Positions 1 to 6,885 of a stretch of DNA of 10,011 bases are shown here, in pieces. This stretch comes from Chloroflexota bacterium (lineage in GTDB: Bacteria > Chloroflexota > Limnocylindria > Limnocylindrales > CSP1-4), in NCBI GenBank assembly GCA_021789355.1, contig JAJYJR010000174.1, positions 1 to 10,011 on the forward strand. Reading direction: 5' to 3'. Numbering within the stretch: the first letter of the stretch is position 1; every line of letters begins with the position of its first letter. The position numbers and the translations under genes were made by a program. The notes under the pieces are model-generated. The model made no database searches, was not told the DNA's origin, and was given only the letters and a program-made list of their open reading frames with translations.

Positions 1-1168
1 GCTCGATGATTCCGGCCGCCCCCTGGCCCCCTCCGACACACATCGTGACCAGCCCGTACCGTCCGCCGCGCCGCGCCAGCTCGTGGATCACCTGCGTGGA
101 CAGCTTGGCCCCGGTCGCGCCGAGCGGGTGCCCCAGCGCGATCGCGCCGCCGTTGACGTTGGTGCGCGCCTCGTCCAGGCCGAGCGCCCGGACCACGGCC
201 ACCACCTGCGCGGCGAACGCCTCGTTGAGCTCCACCAGGTCGATGTCCGCGAGCGACAGGCCGGCCTGCCGGAGCGCCTTCGGCACGGCCTCCACCGGGC
301 CGATCCCCATCACCTCCGGGGCCACGCCCGTGGTGGCGAAGGCCACCAGCCGCGCCAGGGGGCGCAGCCCGAGCGCCGACGCGCGCTCCGCGCTCATCAC
401 CACGAGTGCGGCGGCGCCGTCGCTCATCTGGGAGCTGTTGCCTGCGGTCACGGATCCGCCACGGGCGAAGGCTGGCCGGAGCGCGGCCAGCGCGGCCGCA
501 TCGGTGTCGCGCCGGATCCCCTCGTCGGCCACGAACTCGACGCTGTGCGCCTCCGGCCGGCCGCCCGCCACAGTCGTCCGGCGCGCCACGATCGGGACGA
601 CCTCGTCGACGAAGCGACCGGCGTCCTGTGCGGCGGCCGCGCGGCGGTGCGACGCGAGCGCCCACGCGTCCTGGTCCTCGCGCGAGACGCCGTACCGGCG
701 CGCGACCTCCTCGGCCGTGAGCCCCATCGAGAGGTACACGTCGGGCCACCCGGCGGTGAGCCCGGGGTGCGGCGAGAAGTGGTGGCCGGTCATGGGGACG
801 GCGCTCATCGACTCCATCCCGCCCGCGACCACGATCTCGGCCTGGCCGGACGCCACCGACTGCGTGGCGATCGCGAGGGCCTGGAGCCCCGAGGCGCAGA
901 ACCGGTTGACGACCATCGCGGACACGCTCACAGGGAGCCCGGCCGCGAGCGCGGCCGGGCGTGCGGCGTTGAGCCCCTGCTCCCCCTCCGGCATGGCGCA
1001 TCCCAGGACCACGTCCTCGACCTCGGCGGGGTCCAGGCCCGGGATGCGGGCCACCGCCTCGCGCACGGCCGCGGCGGCCAGCTCATCGGCCCTGGTCTCG
1101 CGGAGTGCGCCGCGCGGGGCCCGCCCGATGGCGGTCCGGACGGCGCTCACGATCACGGCGTCGCGCAT
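1..1168 (-). CDS. fadA: Acetyl-CoA acyltransferase (thiolase), 3' end cut by window edge
   Basis: Thiolase that cleaves 3-ketoacyl-CoA with CoA to give acetyl-CoA and a shortened acyl-CoA, the last step of a beta-oxidation turn in the cytoplasm. The protein begins [16 protein letters not shown], the standard thiolase start. The nucleophilic cysteine is Cys91 in [10 protein letters not shown]. The C-terminal half has NEAFAAQ, the catalytic His347 in [14 protein letters not shown], and the second catalytic cysteine Cys377 in TMCVGGGQG. The 389 codons visible end in GAAGIIE at the window edge, so only a few residues should be missing. The ATG at 1168 has a GAGGTG ribosome-binding site 6 nt upstream that overlaps the stop of the preceding dehydrogenase gene. 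The two are surely co-transcribed and probably form a trifunctional beta-oxidation unit. A biosynthetic acetoacetyl-CoA thiolase cannot be excluded from motifs alone, but the neighbour favours degradation. Confidence 0.95.
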   Translation of the reverse strand, partial: MRDAVIVSAVRTAIGRAPRGALRETRADELAAAAVREAVARIPGLDPAEVEDVVLGCAMPEGEQGLNAARPAALAAGLPVSVSAMVVNRFCASGLQALAIATQSVASGQAEIVVAGGMESMSAVPMTGHHFSPHPGLTAGWPDVYLSMGLTAEEVARRYGVSREDQDAWALASHRRAAAAQDAGRFVDEVVPIVARRTTVAGGRPEAHSVEFVADEGIRRDTDAAALAALRPAFARGGSVTAGNSSQMSDGAAALVVMSAERASALGLRPLARLVAFATTGVAPEVMGIGPVEAVPKALRQAGLSLADIDLVELNEAFAAQVVAVVRALGLDEARTNVNGGAIALGHPLGATGAKLSTQVIHELARRGGRYGLVTMCVGGGQGAAGIIE

Positions 1169-1178
1169 CGCTGGCACC

Positions 1179-3650
1179 TCAGTTCCGCACCGGCTTGCCG
1201 GTCCGGAGGAAGCCCCGGATCCGGTCACGTGTCCTCGCCTGACCGAGCAGGCGCAGGAAGGTCTCGCGCTCGAGGTCCAGGAGGTGGTCGGCGCTCACCT
1301 CGGTCCCCTCGGCCACGTCGCCGCCGCACATGACGCGGGCCAGCGCGACCGCGAGCTCGCGGTCATAGGCGCTGACGTAGCCGCCCGCGAGCTGGTTGTG
1401 CGTCAGGGATTCCGCGGCCGCGATCCCGCGCCGGCCGAGCACGCGGATGGGGCGCTCCAGCGAGGGCCGGTAGCCGGTCTCGGCAAGAGCCCGCGCCACG
1501 GTCACGGCGTCGGCCACCACGCGGTCCGGGTCGGCGCTGATGCCGTCCTGCGACCGTAGCAGCCCCAGGCGCCGCGCGTCGGCGGCGCTCGTGCTGACCT
1601 TCGCGGTCGCGATGGCCTCGAAGTACTGGGCGAAGGCCGGGAAGGCGTCGGACCACGTGCCGCCGGGGTCGCGCTCGGCCGCGCGCCGCGCCATCTCCGT
1701 GGAGCCGCCGCCGGCCGGGATGAGCCCCATGCCCAGCTCCACGAACCCCATGTAGGTCTCCGCCGCGGCCTGGGCCCGGTCGCCGGCGACGGCGATCTCG
1801 GCACCGCCCCCCAGGACGCGGCCGCGGATCGCGACCACCACCGGGACCTGCGCCCGGCGCAGGCCGCGCATGGCCCCCTGGAACCGGCGGGTGACGCGCT
1901 CGAGCTCGTCCCACTCGTCGTCCTCGGCCTCGAGCAGGAGCAGCGCCACGTTCGCGCCGGCCGAGAAGTCGGCCGCGTCGGTGGCGACAACGAGCGGGAC
2001 GCCGCGCTCCTCGGCCATCGCGGTGGCGCGGCCGAGCATCTCGATGGTGTCGAGCCCGATGATGTTGAGCTTCCCGTGCAGGTCGAGCGCGAGCGCGCCG
2101 TCCAGCTCGACGACGCTGGCCGCTGCGTTGCCGGCCAGCTCGCCGCGCGCTGCGCGGATCCGCCGCAGCTCCACGACGCGCGGCCTCGGAGGGACCGCGA
2201 CACGGCCGTCGACGGGCAGGGCAGCCGGCGCTCCTCCCGGCTCGACTCCCGCCGCCCGGACCGGCGCCGTGGAGACAGCGGCCTCGCCGCCCGGGCCCGG
2301 GCCTCCGGAGCGGAATGCCCCGAGATCCAGCTGCAGCGAGCCGTCCGCGGCGTAGAAGCCGCCGGCCTCGCGGGCGGCGCGGGCGAGCGGCGGCTCGGCC
2401 AGGCCGGCGGCCGCGAGCAGCGCGGCCATCCGATCGCCGCCGACCCCGTCCCACGTCTCGAAGGGGCCGCGTTCCCAGCCCAGTCCCCAGCGCATGGCGC
2501 GGTCCACGTCCGCCACGGAGCCCGCGATTCCCGGGGCGACGGTCGCCGCGTACCAGAGCGCGCGAACCAGGCCGCGCCGCACGAACGCCGCGGGGGCGTC
2601 CGGCTCCGGTGCGGCGAACAGCGCGGCCAGGCGGCGGGCGGGCTCGTCGATCTGCCGGGCCATCTCCACCGCGGCGCTCCGCGGCCGGCGGCGCGGCCGG
2701 TACTCCAGCGTCTGCAGGTCGAGCGCGAGGATCTCGTCGCCGTCCTTGCGGAAGAACCCCGCGCCGGCCTTCACGCCGAGCATGCCGCGCTCGAGCATCG
2801 TCTCGACGGCGGGCGGCAGGCGGAAGAGGTCGCGCTCCGGGTCCTCGGCCGGCACCGCCGCGGCCAGGCTGCGGACCACGGCCGCGAACACGTCGAGCCC
2901 GACCAGGTCGATGGTCCGGAACACCGCGGACCTGGGCCGGCCCACCAGCGGGCCCGACAGGTCGTCGACCTCGTCGACCCCGAGCCCCAGCTCCTGCGCC
3001 AGCGCGATGGCCGCCAGGGATGCCTGGGTGCCGAGCCGGTTCACGATGAACCCGGGCGCGTCCCGGGCGTCCACCACCCCTTTGCCCAGCACGTCCGCCG
3101 CGATCGCGCGGGCGCGGGACAGGGTGGCCGGCGAGGTCGAGGGCGCGGGGATCAGCTCGACCAGCCGCGCATACCGAGGCGGGTTGAAGAAGTGCATACC
3201 CAGGAAGCGTGCGGCCACCTCGGCCGGCAGCGCCGCGGCCATGGTCGTGACCGACAGCGACGACGTGTTGGTGGCGAGGAGCGCGCCGGGCGCCAGCACC
3301 GCGCCCGTGCGCGCCAGCAGATCGCGCTTGACGTCGAGACGCTCGACCACGGCCTCGAGGACCCAGTCCGCCCCGGCCACCGTCGACTCCAGCGCGTCGA
3401 ACCCGGCGGGCGTCACCCCATCGGCGTCCTCGGGCAGGTAGAGCGGCGACGGCGAGAGCTTGCGGGCGCGATCGAGCCCGGCGCGCGCGGTGGGCGCATC
3501 CAGGTCGAGCAGGTCGACGGGCACGCCGCGGCCCGCGAGCAGGCAGGCGACCTGGGCGCCCATGGTGCCCGCCCCGAGAACCACGGCGCGGCGGAGTCCC
3601 GGGAGCATGGCGCTGGAGGTTGCGGCGGACGGCGCGGCGGCCAGGGTCAT
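1179..3650 (-). CDS. fadN: Fused 3-hydroxyacyl-CoA dehydrogenase / enoyl-CoA hydratase (FadN-like, 823 aa)
   Basis: Two-step beta-oxidation enzyme that hydrates enoyl-CoA and oxidises 3-hydroxyacyl-CoA with NAD+. The dehydrogenase comes first, as in Bacillus FadN and opposite to E. coli FadB. An NAD-binding GAGTMG loop lies at residues 26-31. The catalytic pair His153 (MHFFNPPR) and Glu165 has the 12-residue spacing of known dehydrogenases, and FIVNRLG follows. A second dehydrogenase-type segment lies near 370-420 ([16 protein letters not shown]). After a Gly/Pro/Ala-rich linker (about 445-505) comes a crotonase domain with oxyanion-hole sequences FSAGAN and RVLGGGAEI. Its two catalytic glutamates are Glu618 and Glu638, 20 apart as in rat hydratase (Glu144/Glu164). 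All key residues are therefore present. The ATG at 3650 has GAGGGAG 7 nt upstream and overlaps the TetR stop (ATGA), implying translational coupling. Length is slightly above the roughly 790 aa usual for FadN. Confidence 0.95.
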   Translation of the reverse strand: MTLAAAPSAATSSAMLPGLRRAVVLGAGTMGAQVACLLAGRGVPVDLLDLDAPTARAGLDRARKLSPSPLYLPEDADGVTPAGFDALESTVAGADWVLEAVVERLDVKRDLLARTGAVLAPGALLATNTSSLSVTTMAAALPAEVAARFLGMHFFNPPRYARLVELIPAPSTSPATLSRARAIAADVLGKGVVDARDAPGFIVNRLGTQASLAAIALAQELGLGVDEVDDLSGPLVGRPRSAVFRTIDLVGLDVFAAVVRSLAAAVPAEDPERDLFRLPPAVETMLERGMLGVKAGAGFFRKDGDEILALDLQTLEYRPRRRPRSAAVEMARQIDEPARRLAALFAAPEPDAPAAFVRRGLVRALWYAATVAPGIAGSVADVDRAMRWGLGWERGPFETWDGVGGDRMAALLAAAGLAEPPLARAAREAGGFYAADGSLQLDLGAFRSGGPGPGGEAAVSTAPVRAAGVEPGGAPAALPVDGRVAVPPRPRVVELRRIRAARGELAGNAAASVVELDGALALDLHGKLNIIGLDTIEMLGRATAMAEERGVPLVVATDAADFSAGANVALLLLEAEDDEWDELERVTRRFQGAMRGLRRAQVPVVVAIRGRVLGGGAEIAVAGDRAQAAAETYMGFVELGMGLIPAGGGSTEMARRAAERDPGGTWSDAFPAFAQYFEAIATAKVSTSAADARRLGLLRSQDGISADPDRVVADAVTVARALAETGYRPSLERPIRVLGRRGIAAAESLTHNQLAGGYVSAYDRELAVALARVMCGGDVAEGTEVSADHLLDLERETFLRLLGQARTRDRIRGFLRTGKPVRN

Positions 3651-4312
3651 GGCAGGGCTCCCTCGTTCGAGGTATGGGCGTGGGTCATGTCAGGTGCAGG
3701 CTCTGCCCGCAGCGCGTCGAGGAACAGGGTGGTGAAACGGGCGGCGAAGTCGGTCACGCCGAGCGGGCCGGTGGGGCGATACCACTGGCTGAACCAGTTG
3801 CAGGCGGCCAGGATCATGAATCCTGCCGTCCGCTCGTCCTCGCAGCGGAACGACCCCTCGCGCATCCCCTCCCGGATGAAGGCCCGCCACGCGTGCTCGT
3901 ACGCGTCGCGTTCGGCCACGATGCGAGCGCGGCGGGCGGGGGCGAGGGCCTTGACCTCGACCTGCAGGAGGGTGAGCTCGTCGGGCTCGTCGGCCGCGAT
4001 GCGCAGGTGGGCGCCCACCGCCCGTCGCAGCCGATCGCCGGCTGTTCCCCGGCCCTCCAGGATCGGCCGGACCTCGTCGTGGAACCGTGCCATGGCCGAC
4101 TCGACGATCCCGAAGAGGAGATCCTCCTTCGAATCGATGTAGTGGTACAGGCTGCCGCGACGCATGCCCAGGGTCTCGGCCAGGTCCTGCATCGACGTCC
4201 CGTCGTAGCCGTGTTCGCGGAACAGGCGCACGGCCGTGCGCCGTAGCTGCTCCTCGCGTGGCCGCCTTGCGCGGCGTGCGTACCCGGCGCGCTCCCCCGT
4301 CCCGGTGGGCAT
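3647..4312 (-). CDS. TetR/AcrR-family transcriptional regulator of the beta-oxidation operon (221 aa)
   Basis: One-component repressor. The N-terminal helix-turn-helix is canonical: RTAVRLFREHGYDGTSMQDLAETLG, then MRRGSLYHYIDSKEDLL, with the recognition helix at about residues 50-58. The C-terminal ligand domain includes LAACNWFSQWYRPTGPLG, a Trp/Tyr-rich segment typical of TetR regulators that sense acyl-CoA or steroid-CoA thioesters. The frame stays open far upstream (to 4720), but I choose the ATG at 4312. It has GAGG 8 nt upstream, gives a normal TetR length, and leaves the upstream palindrome outside the gene. The stop overlaps the dehydrogenase start (ATGA), so regulator and enzymes are made from one transcript. 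The likely role, inferred from context, is to repress this fad operon until long-chain acyl-CoA binds. The actual ligand is unknown. Confidence 0.92.
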   Translation of the reverse strand: MPTGTGERAGYARRARRPREEQLRRTAVRLFREHGYDGTSMQDLAETLGMRRGSLYHYIDSKEDLLFGIVESAMARFHDEVRPILEGRGTAGDRLRRAVGAHLRIAADEPDELTLLQVEVKALAPARRARIVAERDAYEHAWRAFIREGMREGSFRCEDERTAGFMILAACNWFSQWYRPTGPLGVTDFAARFTTLFLDALRAEPAPDMTHAHTSNEGALP

Positions 4313-4412
4313 CCCACCGTCCTCGGGCTCCCCGGGGCCCGACGTCGACCTGGGTTCGCGGGGCGACTTCGGCACCTGGTCCTCGCCGCTGGCGGCCTCC
4401 CGGGCCACGCTG

Positions 4413-4428
4413 CCAAACGAACGTTTGG
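4413..4428. promoter_or_regulatory. Candidate TetR operator palindrome
   Basis: The site CCAAACGAACGTTTGG has perfect 7-bp arms (CCAAACG / CGTTTGG) around a 2-bp AA centre. It stands out as an AT-containing block in very GC-rich surroundings. It lies 100 bp upstream of the TetR start and just downstream of a -10-like element on the minus strand, where a repressor would block transcription start. TetR-family regulators commonly bind palindromes of this size near their own gene. That this regulator binds here is an inference. Confidence 0.6.
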
Positions 4429-4435
4429 TTGCCGG

Positions 4436-4465
4436 AGGATACCACCGGCGCATGTCGTGTGGCAC
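4436..4465 (-). promoter_or_regulatory. Possible sigma-70-type promoter for the tetR-fadN-fadA operon
   Basis: On the minus strand, GTGCCA (4465-4460; 4 of 6 matches to TTGACA) and TATCCT (4441-4436; 4 of 6 matches to TATAAT) are separated by 18 bp. The start of transcription would fall at about 4428-4430, at the edge of the 16-bp palindrome. The match is weak and promoter consensus in this organism is unknown. The position relative to the palindrome is the main support. Confidence 0.3.
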
Positions 4466-4633
4466 GCCCACGCTGGGGCTGAACGGCCCCCGCTTCCACG
4501 GCGCGACGCGGTTGGCGCCGCAATGGGCAGCCGCGCACATCGCCGGAGCGCAGGCAGCAAGCGGCGCGTAAGCGGCAGTTGAGCGCCACCCGGCACACTC
4601 CTGCTGCCCGTCTCCTCCCGCCGTGGATCCGCC

Positions 4634-4641
4634 GGAGGAGG
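4634..4641 (+). promoter_or_regulatory. Strong ribosome-binding site of the secreted-protein gene
   Basis: GGAGGAGG lies 5 nt before the ATG at 4647. It fixes the start there and rules out the in-frame GTG at 4623, which precedes this site. Confidence 0.85.
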
Positions 4642-4646
4642 TATCG

Positions 4647-5414
4647 ATGCGACACGAAGGCGCGTTCCGGTGGCGGAGGCTGGTGCTGCTCTGCCTGACC
4701 GCCAACCTGGCCATGAGCATCTCGGCCGGTCCTGCCGCCGCCGCCTACCAGGCCAGCGTCTACGACAACAAGACGGCCTTCACCACGTGCGCGGGAATCA
4801 ACACCACGATCCCGCAGCAACTGCGCGCGCTGGCGGTCGACGCGTTCAGGTACATGCTGTACTCGCCGTCGTCCTTCGAGGCCACGACCTTCACGGCGTC
4901 GAAGGTGCTGTCACGCGTGGCGAACGACCAGGGGTTCTACGTGCACAGCCACGGGGACCACTACTACACCGGCTGGGGGTTCCGCGAGGACAACGGCAGC
5001 TGCAACCAGGGCATCGTCACCGCCAACCAGATCATGTCCCTGCGCACGCTGGTCCCCTCCACCGCCATCAAGGCGGCGAACGTGGTGATCGCCTCGACCT
5101 GCCACCTGGGTGAGACCGCGTCGACGTTCCCCGGCGCGTTCGGCATCGAGAAGGCCCGCAGCACCTCGGACGGCACCAACTACCAGGGCCCGCGGTTCTT
5201 CCTCGGGTACGTCGGCACCGCGTGGACCAGCGACATGCTCACGTTCGAGACCTGGTTCTGGAAGTACGTCAAGACCGGGCATGGCCTCGGCGAATCCTTC
5301 GGGCTCGCCCTGCGAAACGCCCCGATGTCCGGCCTCACCATGCCCAACTGGTGGGGCACCTACACGTACTCGGGCGTCCCCATCCCATCCACCCCCTGCA
5401 CCCGCTGCCGTTGA
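4647..5414 (+). CDS. Secreted protein with caspase-fold-like His-Gly...Cys signature (255 aa)
   Basis: I do not recognise this as a named family. A classical signal peptide is present: basic RWRR at 8-11, a hydrophobic core, and an Ala-rich end (AGPAAAA, 27-33) with likely cleavage near residue 33, so the mature protein is extracytoplasmic. Residues 97-104 read FYVHSHGD, giving His102-Gly103. Residues 145-155 read NVVIASTCHLG, a hydrophobic strand ending in Cys152. Later come RFFLGYVGTAW (183-193) and WFWKYVKTGHGLGESFGLAL (203-222). A His-Gly after one strand, a Cys after the next, and a following G-x-S/A-x-x-x-A helix are features of clan CD peptidases (caspase, gingipain, clostripain, CHAT). 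Peptidase activity is therefore a reasonable but unproven inference. Four cysteines besides Cys152 in the mature part (48, 119, 251, 254) could form disulfides. The lipoprotein gene starts 10 bp downstream. Confidence 0.9.
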   Translation: MRHEGAFRWRRLVLLCLTANLAMSISAGPAAAAYQASVYDNKTAFTTCAGINTTIPQQLRALAVDAFRYMLYSPSSFEATTFTASKVLSRVANDQGFYVHSHGDHYYTGWGFREDNGSCNQGIVTANQIMSLRTLVPSTAIKAANVVIASTCHLGETASTFPGAFGIEKARSTSDGTNYQGPRFFLGYVGTAWTSDMLTFETWFWKYVKTGHGLGESFGLALRNAPMSGLTMPNWWGTYTYSGVPIPSTPCTRCR

Positions 5415-5419
5415 GGAGG
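5413..5419 (+). promoter_or_regulatory. Ribosome-binding site of the lipoprotein gene, overlapping the upstream stop
   Basis: GAGGAGG begins inside the TGA stop of the secreted-protein gene (5412-5414) and ends 5 nt before the ATG at 5425. This decides the lipoprotein start and points to translational coupling between the two genes. Confidence 0.85.
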
Positions 5420-5424
5420 TCGTG

Positions 5425-6348
5425 ATGCAATCTGCCGTGAGCACACCTCGGAGCGCGCGCCGGGCGGCGGCAATCTCGGTGGCCGTGCTCCTCCTGGCGG
5501 TCCTCCTGGCGGGGTGCCGGAGTTCGGCCGCAAAGGACCGCGGGTGGAGCGTCCAGGATCCGCTCTGGAGTGCCCTGCCGCAGTCCACCGCCCAGGCCTC
5601 GGCTGCGGAGACCCGCGCGGTCGCGATCGCCAGGGCGCTCGGGATCCCCGGCGCGCCCTCGGCCGCTCACCGCGAACGCGACATGCTCCGCGGCGTCGAC
5701 TACGACAGCGTCGAGTTCCTCTCCGCGGCCGGCGACACGACGGTCATGGAGCTGGACCCCGAGACGCACGCCCCCATCTCGATCGTCCGGCTCGGCCCGC
5801 CCAACCCCAATGAACCCGCCGTGGTGAATGCGGCGTCGGCCCCTGGACGGGCCCGCGCGATCGCGGCGATACTCGGGCTCACGCTCCCCGACGCGGCACC
5901 GCAGGTGCGCTGGCAGCCCGGCCTCGAGGCCTGGGAGGTCCGCTGGGGCCGCGTCATCGACGGCCACCCCGCCATCGGCGAGGGCACCACCGTGGACATC
6001 ACCGCGGGCGGGTCCTTCCAGGCGGTGACCGTCACCAGCACGCCGGCCGCGCCGGCTCCGGCGAGCCCGATCCCCCCCTCGCGCGCGTCCGAGATCGCCA
6101 CGGCGTTCGCGACGCAGCGCCAGCTGACCAGCCGCACCGGGTTTGCCCAGTCCGAACCTCAGCTCATCTGGGTCCGGCCCAACAACTTCCTGGATCCCTC
6201 CCGGTCGGACGCCCCCGAACCGGTACTCCAGCTCGCCTGGTCGGTCACGTTCACCTACGTCGCCGTCGCCGGCGATGAGCCGAGCCAGGCCGTGATCTGG
6301 ATCAGTGCCGCGGACGGGTCGCTCCTCGGAGGGACCGAAACGGCGTAA
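5425..6348 (+). CDS. Lipoprotein with PepSY/YcdB-like repeats (307 aa)
   Basis: The N-terminus is a lipoprotein signal: basic start, hydrophobic stretch (about 17-28) and lipobox LAGC with Cys31 as lipidation site, so the protein should be anchored on the outer face of the membrane. The rest looks like three related alpha/beta modules at about 60-125, 135-205 and 218-305. Each has a helix of the type ARAIAAILGL followed by strands. The second (WEVRWGRVIDGHPAIGEGTTVDITAGG) resembles PepSY, FTP or YcdB/YcdC modules, which often act as propeptide-like inhibitors of extracellular peptidases. The third ends in VIWISAADGSLLGG, a typical closing strand of such modules. The assignment rests on pattern recognition and is moderate. 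The gene starts 10 bp after the secreted caspase-like gene, so it may be that protein's inhibitor, chaperone or anchor; this is inference. Confidence 0.88.
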   Translation: MQSAVSTPRSARRAAAISVAVLLLAVLLAGCRSSAAKDRGWSVQDPLWSALPQSTAQASAAETRAVAIARALGIPGAPSAAHRERDMLRGVDYDSVEFLSAAGDTTVMELDPETHAPISIVRLGPPNPNEPAVVNAASAPGRARAIAAILGLTLPDAAPQVRWQPGLEAWEVRWGRVIDGHPAIGEGTTVDITAGGSFQAVTVTSTPAAPAPASPIPPSRASEIATAFATQRQLTSRTGFAQSEPQLIWVRPNNFLDPSRSDAPEPVLQLAWSVTFTYVAVAGDEPSQAVIWISAADGSLLGGTETA

Positions 6349-6386
6349 CCGCGATTCCCGAGCCGCCCGACGCCCGCCGCAGATAG

Positions 6387-6415
6387 CGAGCCGGCCCGAC
6401 TTCCGGGCCGGCTCG
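6387..6415. terminator. GC hairpin, candidate bidirectional terminator
   Basis: A perfect 12-bp stem (CGAGCCGGCCCG / CGGGCCGGCTCG) closes a 5-nt ACTTC loop, 38 bp after the lipoprotein stop and about 50 bp from the stop of the convergent SWIM gene. There is no T-tract on either strand, so it is not a textbook intrinsic terminator. Position between convergent genes and stem strength are the support. Confidence 0.6.
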
Positions 6416-6466
6416 TCACGCGCCGATCGCGGCGCTCGCGACGCCGCGGAGAACTGGAAACGGCGG

Positions 6467-6742
6467 TCAGACCGCCGCCGCCTCCACCGCGGCGAAGATC
6501 GACGTCTGTGCCTCCTCGGGCAGCATGTTGCCGAGGACCTTCTGGAGCGTCAGCACGTGCACGCAGCTCTTCCAGTTTTCGAAGAAGTGGCACGTGCAAT
6601 GCCACCCGTCGGGATCGAGCGAGACGACGTGCGCGTCGTTGTCGCCGCGGAACTGCAGGGAGAGGGTCCGAAACGTGATCCGATCCGTCTCGCGCGCGTA
6701 CCGGTTCGCCTTCTCGATCTTGCCGATGAGGGTGGAATGCAT
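6467..6742 (-). CDS. Small SWIM zinc-finger protein (91 aa)
   Basis: The protein holds one SWIM finger with ligands C49-x-C51-x8-C60-x-H62, within WHCTCHFFENWKSCVH, matching the CxCx(n)CxH definition. SWIM domains bind zinc and mediate DNA or protein contacts; they usually sit inside larger proteins such as helicases and transposases. Here little else is present: a basic N-terminus (GKIEKANRYARETDR, 7-21), a beta-rich segment (ITFRTLSLQFRGDNDAHVVSLD) and a short C-terminal helix with LPEEAQTSIFAAVEAAA. The ATG at 6742 has GGAGGTG 8 nt upstream, which settles the start. The frame is open further upstream, but that part is the shadow of the isomerase gene. It follows the GDP-mannose genes on the same strand after 143 bp and converges with the lipoprotein gene. 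Its function is unknown; I infer a nucleic-acid-binding or regulatory role only from the finger. Confidence 0.88.
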   Translation of the reverse strand: MHSTLIGKIEKANRYARETDRITFRTLSLQFRGDNDAHVVSLDPDGWHCTCHFFENWKSCVHVLTLQKVLGNMLPEEAQTSIFAAVEAAAV

Positions 6743-6885
6743 CTGGGCCGCACCTCCGGGGAGCGCGGACGCTGTCCGCGTGCCCGTCTCATCGGGCCGG
6801 TCGACCGCTCGTCCGGGCGGCCGTCGCCGGCCAGCTGTCCGACAGACTACACCCGCGGACCAAGAGGGTGGACGGGCCGGAAGCC
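6743..6885 (-). other. 143-bp gap and leader of the SWIM gene
   Basis: This gap between the isomerase stop and the SWIM start contains a 7-bp stem with GCT loop (6764-6780, arms CGCGGAC / GTCCGCG) directly upstream of the SWIM ribosome-binding site at 6751-6757. It also holds an 11-bp inverted repeat CTGTCCGACAG at 6835-6845. I see no convincing promoter. The hairpin could be a weak terminator, an operator or a translation-control structure. A separate promoter for the SWIM gene is likely from the gap length but not proven. Confidence 0.45.

Larger units (their letters stand above)
4313..4646. other. 334-bp divergent intergenic region
   Basis: This stretch separates the minus-strand TetR gene from the plus-strand secreted-protein gene and must hold promoters for both directions. 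It contains the palindrome at 4413-4428 and the weak minus-strand promoter described separately. On the plus strand I find no convincing -35/-10 pair. The closest is TTGAGC near 4578, with nothing good 17 bp downstream. No small gene with a credible ribosome-binding site is seen. Open frames crossing it are extensions of flanking genes or GC-driven shadows. Confidence 0.6.

Noticed and set aside
6..1559. Long plus-strand open frames over the thiolase region (also 83-1333)
   Set aside because: Low-complexity Ala/Arg/Ser translations with no motifs. They lie antisense to a clear thiolase and dehydrogenase and are expected at this GC content.
2076..4142. 688-codon plus-strand open frame
   Set aside because: Antisense to the FadN-like gene and the TetR gene. 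Arg/Gly/His-rich composition without recognisable domains; no ribosome-binding site.
4313..4720. 136-residue N-terminal extension of the TetR protein
   Set aside because: It would run through the palindrome and promoter region, has no conserved content, and gives an atypical length for the family.
5110..5424. Lipoprotein frame starting inside the secreted-protein gene
   Set aside because: The lipobox signal requires the start at 5425, which has its own ribosome-binding site. The upstream part is an out-of-frame overlap.
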